From: a virus | Strand: one strand, 5' to 3' | DNA length: 64,000 bases | Virus record (IMG/VR): IMGVR_UViG_3300037258_000375 | Span: 41,299 to 105,298 of that record | In this document: positions 53,686 through 62,564 of the stretch, piece by piece | Layout: the number at the start of each line of letters is the position of its first letter | How positions within the stretch are numbered: position 1 is the stretch's first letter | Position numbers and translations under genes: made by a program | The notes under the pieces: model-generated | The model's database searches: none | Seen by the model: the letters and a program-made list of their open reading frames with translations, nothing else | Told to the model about the DNA's origin: nothing

Positions 53686-54924
53686 ATGGCCGCAATTAAA
53701 CCACTTCTCATTATTTCAGATGCAGTCTCGGCCCCTACAGGGCTCGCCCGGATCACCCGCGATCTCTCAACACGTATTCACCAGAATCTCAAGGATGTTT
53801 ACCGTGTCGCCACGTTTGGGTACGGCGCGCCCGGATCATGCAGGTTCGGTTTTACACAATACGCTGCGAATGACGTTGACAACTTCGTTTTGGGTCAGTT
53901 GCCCGAGGTGTGGCATGACTTCGCCGGACAGGAGCAAGGGGTCGTGCTGTGCATTTGGGACCCGAGCCGCCTCGGCTGGCTCTCCACACCACATACGAGT
54001 GACTTCCTCAAAGATTTGAAGTATCAGGCTCTCCGGGTCTGGCTCGAACGCGCTCCTTTTAAGAAATGGATTTACGCCCCCGTAGATGCGGAAGGACCGA
54101 ATAACCGGCTTACTTTTTCGATCATGAAGTCGCTGTTTGGATTCGACCGCATTCTTGCCTATAGCGCGTGGGGAGCGGGAGTGATCGAACGCACGATGAG
54201 TACAGGCGAGGCACGCAGTCGCAACCTCACTTCACTACCTCACGGAATCGATGGAGGCGTGTTCTCTCCATCTCCGGATCGTTCTCTGGCACGCTCTGTG
54301 TTTAACAGCATCACGGGAGCGACATCGATCATTACGAAATACAAAGAGATCGAGGCAGACGAGGTGCTCGTCGGCATCGTCGCAACCAACCAAGCACGCA
54401 AGGATTGGGCACTCGGTATCGAGACCGCCGCGATACTGTCAAAAGAGATGAAGGTGCGGTTGTGGATTCACACGGACGCCCTAGCGCGCAACTGGGATAT
54501 TCTCGGCCTTCTTATCGATCATGGGATGCTCGGAGAGCAGACTGTCTTGTCGAGCGGGTACATCGCGGATGAACAAATGGCCGAGGCTTATTCTGCTTGC
54601 GATGTCACTTTGGGTATCGGACCGGAAGGTTTTGGCTATCCGATTTTCGAATCGATCTTCTGCGGAACTCCATGCGTCCACGGTAACTACGGCGGCGCTC
54701 CAGAACTCCTGACACCTGAGCTTTTAGTGACACCCATCGCCTTCCATAAAGAGGGACCTTATTCATCGAAGCGGCCCGTCTATGCTCCGGAGGATTTCGC
54801 CGCCGCAGTTAGAGGCGTAATCGGGAAGCGCGCCAGTCATAACGCTCAACTCGATTGGAAGCACCTATGGCCGCGTTGGGAAGCGTGGTTCCGGCAGGCT
54901 GCCGGTGATCTGGAGGAAGCGTGA
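53686..54924 (+). CDS. Glycosyltransferase, GT-B fold (GT4-like)
   Basis: 412 residues from ATG 53686. Two Rossmann halves: IISDAVSAPTGLARITRDLS near the N-terminus, and the donor-site signature GPEGFGYPIFESIFCGTPCV (~320) with the E-x7-E pair. NLTSLPHGIDGGVFSPSPD is typical of GT4 enzymes. It transfers an activated sugar; the acceptor could be phage DNA, virion protein or host envelope. First of four glycosyltransferase genes in the last 11 kb. Confidence 0.88.
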   Translation: MAAIKPLLIISDAVSAPTGLARITRDLSTRIHQNLKDVYRVATFGYGAPGSCRFGFTQYAANDVDNFVLGQLPEVWHDFAGQEQGVVLCIWDPSRLGWLSTPHTSDFLKDLKYQALRVWLERAPFKKWIYAPVDAEGPNNRLTFSIMKSLFGFDRILAYSAWGAGVIERTMSTGEARSRNLTSLPHGIDGGVFSPSPDRSLARSVFNSITGATSIITKYKEIEADEVLVGIVATNQARKDWALGIETAAILSKEMKVRLWIHTDALARNWDILGLLIDHGMLGEQTVLSSGYIADEQMAEAYSACDVTLGIGPEGFGYPIFESIFCGTPCVHGNYGGAPELLTPELLVTPIAFHKEGPYSSKRPVYAPEDFAAAVRGVIGKRASHNAQLDWKHLWPRWEAWFRQAAGDLEEA

Positions 54925-55406
54925 ATAGGATTGTAGTACCAGACGAGATGCTGCACGCAGCAACGCAGGCCGACACCACGTTTTGCGGCAAAGTTGCATT
55001 CCCTCCCCGTGTGCTTGCCATCGTCGGAGCTGTCCTACGTTACCAGTCTGAGCACGTTCCGCTTCCGCGAGACGAGCAAGAGTTAAATCAGTTACCCTTG
55101 CAACGCCATGAAGCGATCCGCGAATGGGTGGCGCACATGTACGATGCACCCGAGCCTGAGCCATTTAAGGAGATCGAAGATTTACTTCAATGCGCTGCTG
55201 GAACGCATCGCGTCTCTGACTATCAAGATTATGTCATGGAAGCTTTCCGCCGTGGTCAAAAGTATCTATTCCTGAAGCCAGGGCAAACGAACCCTCTCGA
55301 ATCCGTCATCTTCGAAGAGAGCGAACATCCAACCATCGGCAGAATCAATCAAGCGGTCATGCAAGCTTATCGCATCGGCCTGGAGCTTGGAGAGTCCGGA
55401 GAGTGA
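54921..55406 (+). CDS. Hypothetical protein with internal repeat
   Basis: 161 residues. Two similar helical endings (QDYVMEAFRRGQKYLFLKPG and INQAVMQAYRIGLELGESGE) suggest a duplicated motif. Overlaps both neighbours by 4 bases. Unknown function. Confidence 0.6.
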   Translation: MNRIVVPDEMLHAATQADTTFCGKVAFPPRVLAIVGAVLRYQSEHVPLPRDEQELNQLPLQRHEAIREWVAHMYDAPEPEPFKEIEDLLQCAAGTHRVSDYQDYVMEAFRRGQKYLFLKPGQTNPLESVIFEESEHPTIGRINQAVMQAYRIGLELGESGE

Positions 55407-55708
55407 TTCTGATCGATATTCTCGATGGAAGTCCCGGACCGAAGCGCGGGGACATCGTACAAACCAATGTAGGAAATCGCAAGGAGAGGACATGGTTGGT
55501 CCTGAAGTCGAGAAAGATTTCCCGCAAAGCGTCCACTTCTTATCCGCGCTATCAGGTGTGGATGGCCCGCTGGTGGCACTTGGAGACGGAATTGCGGCTC
55601 GCTCTTTATCGGAGCGCCGAGAGGAACGGGGGACAGCAAGTCATTTCCTTCAAACGCTACCCGGCAAAAAGGCGGAGAGGGTTTGAAGATTATATGAAGG
55701 GCCAGTGA
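55403..55708 (+). CDS. Hypothetical basic protein
   Basis: 101 residues. SH3-like beta content at the start (RGDIVQTNVGNRKERTWLVL), basic C-terminus (FKRYPAKRRRGFEDYMKGQ). Unknown. Confidence 0.6.
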   Translation: MILIDILDGSPGPKRGDIVQTNVGNRKERTWLVLKSRKISRKASTSYPRYQVWMARWWHLETELRLALYRSAERNGGQQVISFKRYPAKRRRGFEDYMKGQ

Positions 55709-55722
55709 CTCCGGGAGGGAAT

Positions 55723-56859
55723 ATGGCAAAGACGAAAATTGAATGGGCATCCGATGTCTGGAATCCGATCAGAGGTTGTTCTCGCGTCAGTGAAGGATGC
55801 CGTCATTGCTACGCTGAGCGCATGGCTGCCCGGTTCTCTCAGCCAGGAATGTGGGGAGAAGGGCTCGCCGTCATCAAGAATGGGGTTGCTCACTGGACCG
55901 GCAAAATCACCTTCGACAAAGACAAACTCCTCGAACCTTTGCACTGGAAGCGTCCGCGACGTGTTTTCGTCAACTCTATCAGCGATCTCTTCCATGAGAA
56001 CGTAGAAGATGGGTGGGTTGATAAGATTTTCTCGATAATGGCACTGTCATGGCGGCATCAGTTTCTGATTCTCACCAAACGTCCCGAGCGGATGCGCGAT
56101 TATATGAAGCGGATGCATAACGATCCCGGGGAATTTATCGCGTCGGCTCTTCTTGATATGCATATAGACGACGACTATAGCTGTCATGTCGCCAATTACA
56201 TCAATGGATGGTCCCGCTGGCGAGAGATGCCCGAAGATGGTAATCCTTTAAACGGCGCTGTGAGACGCTGGCCTCTTCCTAATGTTTGGCTCGGCACCAG
56301 CGTGGAGGATCAAAAGACAGCCGATTTACGAATTCCCTTTCTTCTCCAAACACCAGCAGCGATTCGCTTCATCAGCGCCGAGCCACTTCTAGGATCGGTC
56401 GATCTAACAACAATTCCCAATGCTCCCGGACTGGCGGAAGGGCAGCACTACCTTAATGCGCTCAAAGGATATGCCTGGGAGACTCATGGTGCAGATTACT
56501 ACGACGTCTGCAATATTGACGGACGGCTGCACTGGGTGATCGTCGGGGGCGAGAGCGGACCCGGCGCGCGTCCGATGAATCCAGACTGGGCAAGACTACT
56601 ACGGAATCAGTGTTTGGCGGCAAATGTTCCCTACTTCTTCAAACAGTGGGGAGAGTATGGCCCCTGCGAGAACGGTGAAGTGACTCCAAATCCCGAGGAT
56701 TGGGATAATCAACCGCACGCGCACACGTTCCCTGACGAAACAAGACCGCGATCTGGCTGGGAAACTGTCTACCGTGTCGGCAAGAAGTCTACCGGCCATA
56801 TCCTCGACAGCAAGGTTTGGCAGCAGTATCCAGAGGTCGTCCATGAAAGTCATCTGTAA
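55723..56859 (+). CDS. DUF5131 (Gp37/Gp68-like) protein
   Basis: 378 residues; ATG 55723 follows GGGAGGGAAT. MAKTKIEWASDVWNPIRGCS, then CSRVSEGCRHCYAERMAAR (C-x6-C-x2-C, a radical-SAM-like cluster motif), WKRPRRVFVNSISDLFHENV, ILTKRPERMRDYM and WVIVGGESGPGARPMNPDWA are the family blocks. Enzymatic role unsettled; the Cys triad hints at Fe-S chemistry. Paired with the ASCH-like gene downstream, a combination often seen in phages. Confidence 0.9.
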   Translation: MAKTKIEWASDVWNPIRGCSRVSEGCRHCYAERMAARFSQPGMWGEGLAVIKNGVAHWTGKITFDKDKLLEPLHWKRPRRVFVNSISDLFHENVEDGWVDKIFSIMALSWRHQFLILTKRPERMRDYMKRMHNDPGEFIASALLDMHIDDDYSCHVANYINGWSRWREMPEDGNPLNGAVRRWPLPNVWLGTSVEDQKTADLRIPFLLQTPAAIRFISAEPLLGSVDLTTIPNAPGLAEGQHYLNALKGYAWETHGADYYDVCNIDGRLHWVIVGGESGPGARPMNPDWARLLRNQCLAANVPYFFKQWGEYGPCENGEVTPNPEDWDNQPHAHTFPDETRPRSGWETVYRVGKKSTGHILDSKVWQQYPEVVHESHL

Positions 56860-57040
56860 ATACTGTCTTCGCAAGATCGACAAGCGGGGGATGAATGCCC
56901 ACATGCATTTCAAGCATTTGGGCCAATACCTGACCGAGTTTCGCCTCAATCCGATGATCTGCTTCTTTGCCGACAGATGGCCTCCACGCTTCCAGCACAA
57001 GCAACTTCCCGCCTCGTGCGATCCGGAGGTTGGACGATGA
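56843..57040 (+). CDS. Small C2H2-like zinc protein
   Basis: 65 residues. CKYCLRKIDKRGMNAHMHFK has two Cys and two His in C2H2 spacing near the N-terminus. Overlaps both flanking genes. Confidence 0.6.
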   Translation: MKVICKYCLRKIDKRGMNAHMHFKHLGQYLTEFRLNPMICFFADRWPPRFQHKQLPASCDPEVGR

Positions 57041-57780
57041 AAGGTCGTCCTATCATCTTCACCGACCATTCCGTCGAGGGCATTCTTGCTGGGCGCAAAA
57101 CGCAGACGCGGCGCGTCATAAAACCGCAGCCCAGCGACGAATGGCATCCGGAAGTATGCCAATACGCACCCACGCGTGTGAATCGGCAAGGCGAAGAATA
57201 TCCAGGCGAGGAAGTATTTGGTGCGGCAGACGAAGATGAGGGGCGCGTGAGTTCCTATGGACGGCCCGGTGACCGGCTTTGGGTGCGCGAGGCTTGGCGG
57301 ACATTCGAAGACTCAACCATGCTCGATGGTGTTCTATTCCGCACAGACAAAGAGTTTGTCCCAATCGAGAATTGTCCACGCGCCGCAGATTTATGGGTAG
57401 TCGCTCACAATAACGGGATTCACGGAACGAAGTGGCGCTCTCCAATGTTCATGCCACGCTGGGCCAGCCGGATCAAGCTGGAAGTCACGGAGATTCGCGT
57501 ACAGCGAGTGCAGGATATCAGCGAGGAAGATGCCAGAGCGGAAGGCGTGCAGCCTAGTTCGATGACCGAGGAAGATATCGCCGACATGCAGATCAGCGAT
57601 TACAGCCCACAATTGAAGAAACTTTCGCAATTACTCGGTCCTGGTAGCTTTTCTCACAAATTCACGTATCAGACGCTTTGGGATGAGATCAACAGCAAAC
57701 GCGGGAAAGGTGAGTTCGCGTGGAAGAAGAACCCGTGGGTATGGGCGATCACATTTAGAAGGCTGGAGAGTTATTCATGA
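57037..57780 (+). CDS. ASCH-like phage protein
   Basis: 247 residues. GRPIIFTDHSVEGILAGRKT, QTRRVIKPQP, GDRLWVREAWRTFED, MPRWASRIKLEVTEIRVQRV and DEINSKRGKGEFAWKKNPWV are recognised blocks of the ASCH-related phage family often labelled morphogenetic protein. Likely binds a nucleic acid or modified base. Start overlaps the preceding stop (ATGA). Confidence 0.88.
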   Translation: MKGRPIIFTDHSVEGILAGRKTQTRRVIKPQPSDEWHPEVCQYAPTRVNRQGEEYPGEEVFGAADEDEGRVSSYGRPGDRLWVREAWRTFEDSTMLDGVLFRTDKEFVPIENCPRAADLWVVAHNNGIHGTKWRSPMFMPRWASRIKLEVTEIRVQRVQDISEEDARAEGVQPSSMTEEDIADMQISDYSPQLKKLSQLLGPGSFSHKFTYQTLWDEINSKRGKGEFAWKKNPWVWAITFRRLESYS

Positions 57781-58415
57781 AAATTGAAGTTAAAGAAGAA
57801 GCCAAACTTCGTTGGCCGGATGGATGGCCGCGCACGCTTGTTACTGCGTGGAAGGCCAATTCCTCCTGGAGGAAATCAAAGTCTGAATACCAGACTTCGC
57901 TCATCAAAGAGCTACAACTTTTGGGAGCAGTCTCCGTCCTCATCACGACATCCGAGAACGAGCGCACCGATCCAGGCGTGGCCGTCTGGTTCTCCATGGA
58001 GAAGTCGAAAGAGGACTGGCAAGGGACGCTCGGGCTCGAAAGTCCTGCCCCGACATTCGCCGAGATCGACAGCGCCTTTCGGGAAAAGGCGAAAGAGGTC
58101 CATCCCGACCGCACAGACGGCAAAGGAGACGTTGCCGTCTATCAGAAATTGGTTGCGGCACGCACTGCGGCGAAAGAATGGATTCGCGGGACACACGATA
58201 AGCAACACGACTTCGTCATGGCCCTCGATCTTTTCAAGGAGACGCGGCACAATATCCACGGGATCAAGCTTGCGATTGCGAGTCTCCGATCTCTGAAGCG
58301 GCTGGGAATGCCGTCCATCCTCGAACGTACACTCAATAAAGCATTCAAAGCATCGTTGGAAGCCACGACGGGAGGCGCAAATGGAGAACCCACCCAAAGC
58401 CAGAAATCGGGATGA
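57777..58415 (+). CDS. J-domain protein
   Basis: 212 residues. Residues ~90-140 are a J-domain (TFAEIDSAFREKAKEVHPDR) with the HPD triad, preceded by an alpha/beta N-terminal domain. C-terminal third helical. The second HPD protein in the window, so phage recruitment of host DnaK seems a recurring theme. Confidence 0.8.
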   Translation: MKIEVKEEAKLRWPDGWPRTLVTAWKANSSWRKSKSEYQTSLIKELQLLGAVSVLITTSENERTDPGVAVWFSMEKSKEDWQGTLGLESPAPTFAEIDSAFREKAKEVHPDRTDGKGDVAVYQKLVAARTAAKEWIRGTHDKQHDFVMALDLFKETRHNIHGIKLAIASLRSLKRLGMPSILERTLNKAFKASLEATTGGANGEPTQSQKSG

Positions 58416-58566
58416 TTTGGGACTCGGACTGATCCAAGTACGAACATTCAGCACTGCTTCGGTCTTAGTTGACGTTATGTTTACAAAAGATCAGGTTATC
58501 AATTTAGCCAAGTTGGCAGAGGACCGCTCTCTTGTTCGATACGATGAGCCGTGGAGGCAGCTATGA
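58381..58566 (+). CDS. Hypothetical small protein
   Basis: 61 residues between overlapping neighbours. Helical segment (FTKDQVINLAKLAEDRSLVR). Unknown. Confidence 0.5.
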   Translation: MENPPKARNRDDLGLGLIQVRTFSTASVLVDVMFTKDQVINLAKLAEDRSLVRYDEPWRQL

Positions 58567-59051
58567 GCTTGTTGCACAGTCCAACAATCCTTCCCCCACC
58601 GCATAACCGCATCGCCGAACTCACGCGGGAGAATGACGCGCTCAAGGCGGAAATCAGAGAATTGAAGTTCAAGCTTCAGCGCGCCGACGAGAGCTTGATG
58701 GCTGTCGAGAATGGTGCCTCGCGTGTCCGCACGGTTCTCACTCCTCTCTATCAAGCGCTCCAGCAACTATTCGGTGACTTCGAAGTGATGGGTGTTGGGG
58801 AAGGTGCGCAAGCGGAGGCCGATCCGCGCAAGAGCCAAGCCTGGGAGAACTGGAAGGCTCGTCTCGGTACCATGCCCGGTCGCTTTATCGACGCTCTCCT
58901 CGTCCACGGTGCAATGACTCAGACGCAGCTTCGCATCGCTGTAGGTTGCAATAGAAGTTCGGTCGCACCAACAGTCTGCCGTCTCAATAAGGCTGGGCTA
59001 ATCGACAAAGAAAGCGGCAAGGGCGGTAAGATCAAGCTCAAAACTTTATAG
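58563..59051 (+). CDS. Coiled-coil plus winged-helix protein
   Basis: 162 residues from ATG 58563. An N-terminal coiled coil (IAELTRENDALKAEIRELKF) precedes a MarR-like helix-turn-helix (MTQTQLRIAVGCNRSSVAPT, VCRLNKAGLIDKESGKGG). Possible dimeric transcription regulator. Its TAG stop is followed directly by an in-frame open region belonging to the next gene. Confidence 0.65.
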   Translation: MSLLHSPTILPPPHNRIAELTRENDALKAEIRELKFKLQRADESLMAVENGASRVRTVLTPLYQALQQLFGDFEVMGVGEGAQAEADPRKSQAWENWKARLGTMPGRFIDALLVHGAMTQTQLRIAVGCNRSSVAPTVCRLNKAGLIDKESGKGGKIKLKTL

Positions 59052-59153
59052 TGCAGAGATCATGATCGGAATAAGTCTCAACTCACCCACGACGTTACGG
59101 AAGCTGCCCGTCAATGGCTCGACAATCATGGCTTTAAGCCGGTCGAGACGGAA

Positions 59154-59864
59154 GTGGGGATGCCGTGGACAGCCGTCAATGAAACCGGGTGGATCGCCGA
59201 CATCGCGGGCGTCATCGTCCCAACGCAGACCGAATTGATTGAGATGAAGATGATCCCCCGTCCTCCACGCTGGAACCATGGCGGGAACAACGACGGGTAC
59301 GAGGTAAAACATGCTGCCTGGAAGGCACTTTATGAGCCGATCAATCGACTCATGACATGCTTGGTTGAAGTCAAGGCGACACGGTCGGATTTTCGAGGCG
59401 ACCGAAAGTGGAAGCTGACTCCGCCTGTCGATCTTGCGTATCTCGCAATACCTCCAGGAATCGTCAAAAAGGAGGAATGGCCCGAAGGGTGGGGCATCTT
59501 GGAACTGCGTGGCGATACGGTTGCACAGATACGCATACCGACAGTTCGTGCGGCAACGCTTCAGCAGCATTTCTCGTTCATCTATCAACTTGCGCTTTGC
59601 TGCGACCATCGAGTCCGGCGTGCGGTTATGCGTGAAGAGCAAAAACTGACCAGGATTAACGATGCGGAGCGAATCTTGATCTCTCGCATCGACAAGATAG
59701 TTTCTGCGGTCCACGACATCGCTGCTGGACACGTTTGGTGGTCCGAGAAGCCTCTAACTTCGGTCGAGCAAGTTCTGACATATCACGGCATAAAAAACGT
59801 GCGAGCGGCGCAGCTTGAGCAACTTGCCACATTGTTTAAAATTGCCGCGCGAAAGGATTCCTAA
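59154..59864 (+). CDS. MmcB-like PD-(D/E)XK nuclease, start unclear
   Basis: 236 residues from ATG 59154. WIADIAGVIV supplies the first Asp and LVEVKATRSDFRGDRKW the E-x-K of a MmcB-type nuclease core (with DFR-DRKW). Convincing protein (THDVTEAARQWLDNHGF) continues in frame before this ATG back to the stop at 59051, without any usual start. The ATG at 59061 is in another frame. The real N-terminus therefore involves a frameshift or an unusual start. Confidence 0.75.
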   Translation: MGMPWTAVNETGWIADIAGVIVPTQTELIEMKMIPRPPRWNHGGNNDGYEVKHAAWKALYEPINRLMTCLVEVKATRSDFRGDRKWKLTPPVDLAYLAIPPGIVKKEEWPEGWGILELRGDTVAQIRIPTVRAATLQQHFSFIYQLALCCDHRVRRAVMREEQKLTRINDAERILISRIDKIVSAVHDIAAGHVWWSEKPLTSVEQVLTYHGIKNVRAAQLEQLATLFKIAARKDS

Positions 59865-59865
59865 G

Positions 59866-60144
59866 ATGAACATCACGAAGCGGCAAGCAGATATTCTGCG
59901 GTTCATCGACGACTTCACAAATAAGAATGGATACTCTCCCACCTATGAAGAGATCGGGGCGGGCGCGAAGCTCCGCTCTCTGGCTTCGGTCCATAAACAT
60001 GTGACGAACTTGATGAGACGCGGACGTCTGTCGCGAGAGCCTGGGCGGAGGCGCGGGATCACCGTTGTGCCGGAAGGAAAGCTGGAACGCTTTCGGTTGG
60101 ATAGTCCGGAACGCATCTATGATACATTTCTCGATTGCTATTAG
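59866..60144 (+). CDS. LexA-type DNA-binding domain protein
   Basis: 92 residues from ATG 59866 (GAAAGGATTCCTAAG). TKRQADILRFIDDFTNKNGY, SPTYEEIGAGAKLRSLASVH and MRRGRLSREPGRRRGI match the LexA N-terminal winged helix. The Ser-Lys peptidase half is absent. It could bind SOS boxes without being cleavable. Confidence 0.85.
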   Translation: MNITKRQADILRFIDDFTNKNGYSPTYEEIGAGAKLRSLASVHKHVTNLMRRGRLSREPGRRRGITVVPEGKLERFRLDSPERIYDTFLDCY

Positions 60145-60161
60145 GTGAAGGAGATTAGGCC

Positions 60162-60938
60162 ATGATACCCTGGAGGTGTCAGGTGTTGGAAGCACCCGGC
60201 TCACGCCTCATCGTTCGGAGGAACGACGTGACACCCCCCAATAAAATCCTAACACTTGGAACCTTCTACACGTACCTTTGGCTGCGCGAGGATGGAACGC
60301 CGTTCTACGTTGGGAAGGGAAAATGGAAGGCACAACAGCAACGCGCTTTTAGGAATGGTGCTCCGTCACCGGACAGGATCATTATCGAAGCACATCCATC
60401 GGAAGACGACGCGCTTTTCGCAGAAGTGTTTCTCATCTCTTACTACGGACGCAAAGACAACGGCACTGGCTGTCTCAGAAATCGCACGAACGGCGGAGAG
60501 GGTCTTTCGGGTACAGCATTTACAAAACAGCACCGAGAGCGAATAGCACATTCACTTAGCGTCAGCAAAAAAGGTAAACCAATTCCACATTACGATCCAG
60601 TCGAACACGGCAAGAAGATAAACGGCCCAAAGAATTTCTGGTATGGCAAAAAGAGGACTTTCAATGCAGAATGGTGCAAGCGTTTAAGCTTGGGAAAAAT
60701 TGGACATGTTAAGGCCGAAGAGACCAAACGCAAGATTGGTGCTGGAATAAAAAAGCATTCCCAAGAACATCCGCGTACCCACTGTCGGCGCGGTCATTCA
60801 TACGAAGGATTAAATCTTAAAATCAACAAATCTGGCTACAAAATCTGTTTGACGTGCAGCCGCGAAACAAACAGAATCGCTTCCCAAAAGAGGCGGGATC
60901 GCAAGAAAGCGAGGGCAGAATGCCATTTTTCGGAATAA
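60162..60938 (+). CDS. GIY-YIG homing endonuclease
   Basis: 258 residues behind GAAGGAGATTAGGCC. TFYTYLWLREDGTPFYVGKG is the GIY-YIG core with the catalytic Arg/Glu following (LFAEVFLISYYGRKDN). NUMOD-type DNA-binding repeats follow (KQHRERIAHSLSVSKKGKP; KRLSLGKIGHVKAEETKRKI), then the CRRGHSYEGLNLKINKSGYK zinc module also seen in the 12.4 kb HNH protein. Sits between the LexA-like and glycosyltransferase genes. Confidence 0.9.
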   Translation: MIPWRCQVLEAPGSRLIVRRNDVTPPNKILTLGTFYTYLWLREDGTPFYVGKGKWKAQQQRAFRNGAPSPDRIIIEAHPSEDDALFAEVFLISYYGRKDNGTGCLRNRTNGGEGLSGTAFTKQHRERIAHSLSVSKKGKPIPHYDPVEHGKKINGPKNFWYGKKRTFNAEWCKRLSLGKIGHVKAEETKRKIGAGIKKHSQEHPRTHCRRGHSYEGLNLKINKSGYKICLTCSRETNRIASQKRRDRKKARAECHFSE

Positions 60939-61498
60939 TCACTCCGACTATCCAAAGGGAAAGTCTGCTTAAAACTTGCCGGTCAATTGAGACTCAATCT
61001 TTTTCTGGATGGCAGCATGTCGTTGTAGTGGACTGTGAAGAATACAACGCTGATCTCATAAAAACTATCGAGCATCCGCAGCGCATAATTTACAAATGTG
61101 ACCACCCGCACCGCAACGGCGGAAACACTTGCCGCCACCAAGCTTGGAACTATGTCACGAGCGACTACTTAATTATGTGCGATGACGACAATTTTTTAGC
61201 CGATGATGACGTGCTCGAATCGATCAGAAAGGTTTTGCTTTGGAAGCGTCTGCCATTGGTCGCGTTCTTCCCGATCTTGCGCCTCGGCAGCATCTTTATG
61301 CCGGAAGGCAGACCGAGAATTTGCCACGTCGATACCGCTAACCTTGTGGTCGCGCGAGCGGTTGGCCAGTGGCCTGACATCGAGGAGTATACCAGCGATG
61401 GAATTTTCATTGAAGAACTTGTAAAGAAATACGAGTATGCCACATTCCCGAACGTCAATCCTATCGTCGTTGTCCCGGTTATTAGCGGTGGAAGATGA
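60920..61498 (+). CDS. GT-A glycosyltransferase (GT2-like)
   Basis: 192 residues from ATG 60920, overlapping the endonuclease by 19 bases. FGIITPTIQRESLLKTCRSI, VVVVDCEE and YLIMCDDDNFLADDDVLES carry the nucleotide-binding and DxD motifs. Short for the family; acceptor unknown. Confidence 0.85.
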   Translation: MPFFGIITPTIQRESLLKTCRSIETQSFSGWQHVVVVDCEEYNADLIKTIEHPQRIIYKCDHPHRNGGNTCRHQAWNYVTSDYLIMCDDDNFLADDDVLESIRKVLLWKRLPLVAFFPILRLGSIFMPEGRPRICHVDTANLVVARAVGQWPDIEEYTSDGIFIEELVKKYEYATFPNVNPIVVVPVISGGR

Positions 61499-61845
61499 AC
61501 CTGTTGGAGCGGTTGGAAGGGATACTGAAAAATGTGTCTTATAAGCCGGGTTGGACGATCACGGTCGCCCCCTTCCGGATCGGCATGAATGGCCCCTTCT
61601 TTTATGCTTCCTGCAACTTGATGGTTATGTGGACCGCGAAAGACGTGGAGCGTCCTGGAGAAGATGTGTCTCTTTGTCTGGTTAAGCCTGTACATGGATT
61701 CCAGATCGAGAGGCTGTCTGATGAAGAGATTGTTGACCAATACGTCCGGAGCTTAATAAGGGAAGCTGAGCTTCACGAGCTTGATGAGTGGCTTAAGTAC
61801 AACAACGTATGCGTCCACGAGCCGCACCCAAAGGAGAGGGAATGA
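61495..61845 (+). CDS. Hypothetical protein
   Basis: 116 residues. Core like a small alpha/beta domain (PGWTITVAPFRIGMNGPFFY; LMVMWTAKDV), acidic helical end. Coupled to both glycosyltransferases by 4-base overlaps. Confidence 0.6.
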   Translation: MNLLERLEGILKNVSYKPGWTITVAPFRIGMNGPFFYASCNLMVMWTAKDVERPGEDVSLCLVKPVHGFQIERLSDEEIVDQYVRSLIREAELHELDEWLKYNNVCVHEPHPKERE

Positions 61846-62564
61846 ATCCAGTCGTTATCGTGACCCACAATTGTCTTGACTTGACGAAGCTTTGCATCGG
61901 ATCACTACGCTCGCAAGATATCCCTACCAGGATCACAGTGTTTGACAACGATTCGACAGACGGTACGGCAGAATGGCTAAAGGATGTGTATCCAGAAGTA
62001 TTTTCGATACAGAGTTATCGGAACTCCGGAGTTAGCCATGCGTGGAATCAGTGCCTCAATTTGGCTTTCGGACTCGACAAGGCCGACCACGTGCTCGTAG
62101 TCAATAACGACACCGTATTCCCACCATGGTTCTACGAGAGACTTCTCAGCTACGACATTCCTTTCGCCACTGGAGTGAGCGTCGGATCGATGGCGGAGAT
62201 TCAGACCAAGCCGCCCGTATCGGAGCCCATCGAAGCTCCGGACTTCAGCGCGTTCTTGATTACTAAGAACGTGTGGGAGACTGTTGGCTCTTTCGACGAA
62301 AAGATGGTAATGTACGTCCAAGACCTGGACTACCACATTCGCGCATATCGCGCCGGAATTCATCTCTGGAATACGCAGACGCCTTTCTACCACGCCCGAA
62401 GCTCGACCTTGGCGCAGTGTGATCCTCGCGAGCGGCGGCTGATTGAGATGCGCGCAGACGCGGATCGGGCAGTGTTTGCCACAAAGTGGGGATGCGCGGC
62501 TTGCAGTAAGGACTACGAAGCTATGTTCACGCAAGAGATGTTTGGAGTCGATAAAAAGTCATGA
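61842..62564 (+). CDS. GT2-family glycosyltransferase
   Basis: 240 residues from ATG 61842. VVIVTHNCLDLTKLCIGSLR, ITVFDNDSTDGTAEWL, RNSGVSHAWNQCL and VLVVNNDTVFPPWF (DxD-like NND) are classic. DEKMVMYVQDLDYHIRAYRA contains the ED-type catalytic region. Reads as a rhamnosyl/galactosyl-type transferase; acceptor unknown. Confidence 0.9.
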   Translation: MNPVVIVTHNCLDLTKLCIGSLRSQDIPTRITVFDNDSTDGTAEWLKDVYPEVFSIQSYRNSGVSHAWNQCLNLAFGLDKADHVLVVNNDTVFPPWFYERLLSYDIPFATGVSVGSMAEIQTKPPVSEPIEAPDFSAFLITKNVWETVGSFDEKMVMYVQDLDYHIRAYRAGIHLWNTQTPFYHARSSTLAQCDPRERRLIEMRADADRAVFATKWGCAACSKDYEAMFTQEMFGVDKKS

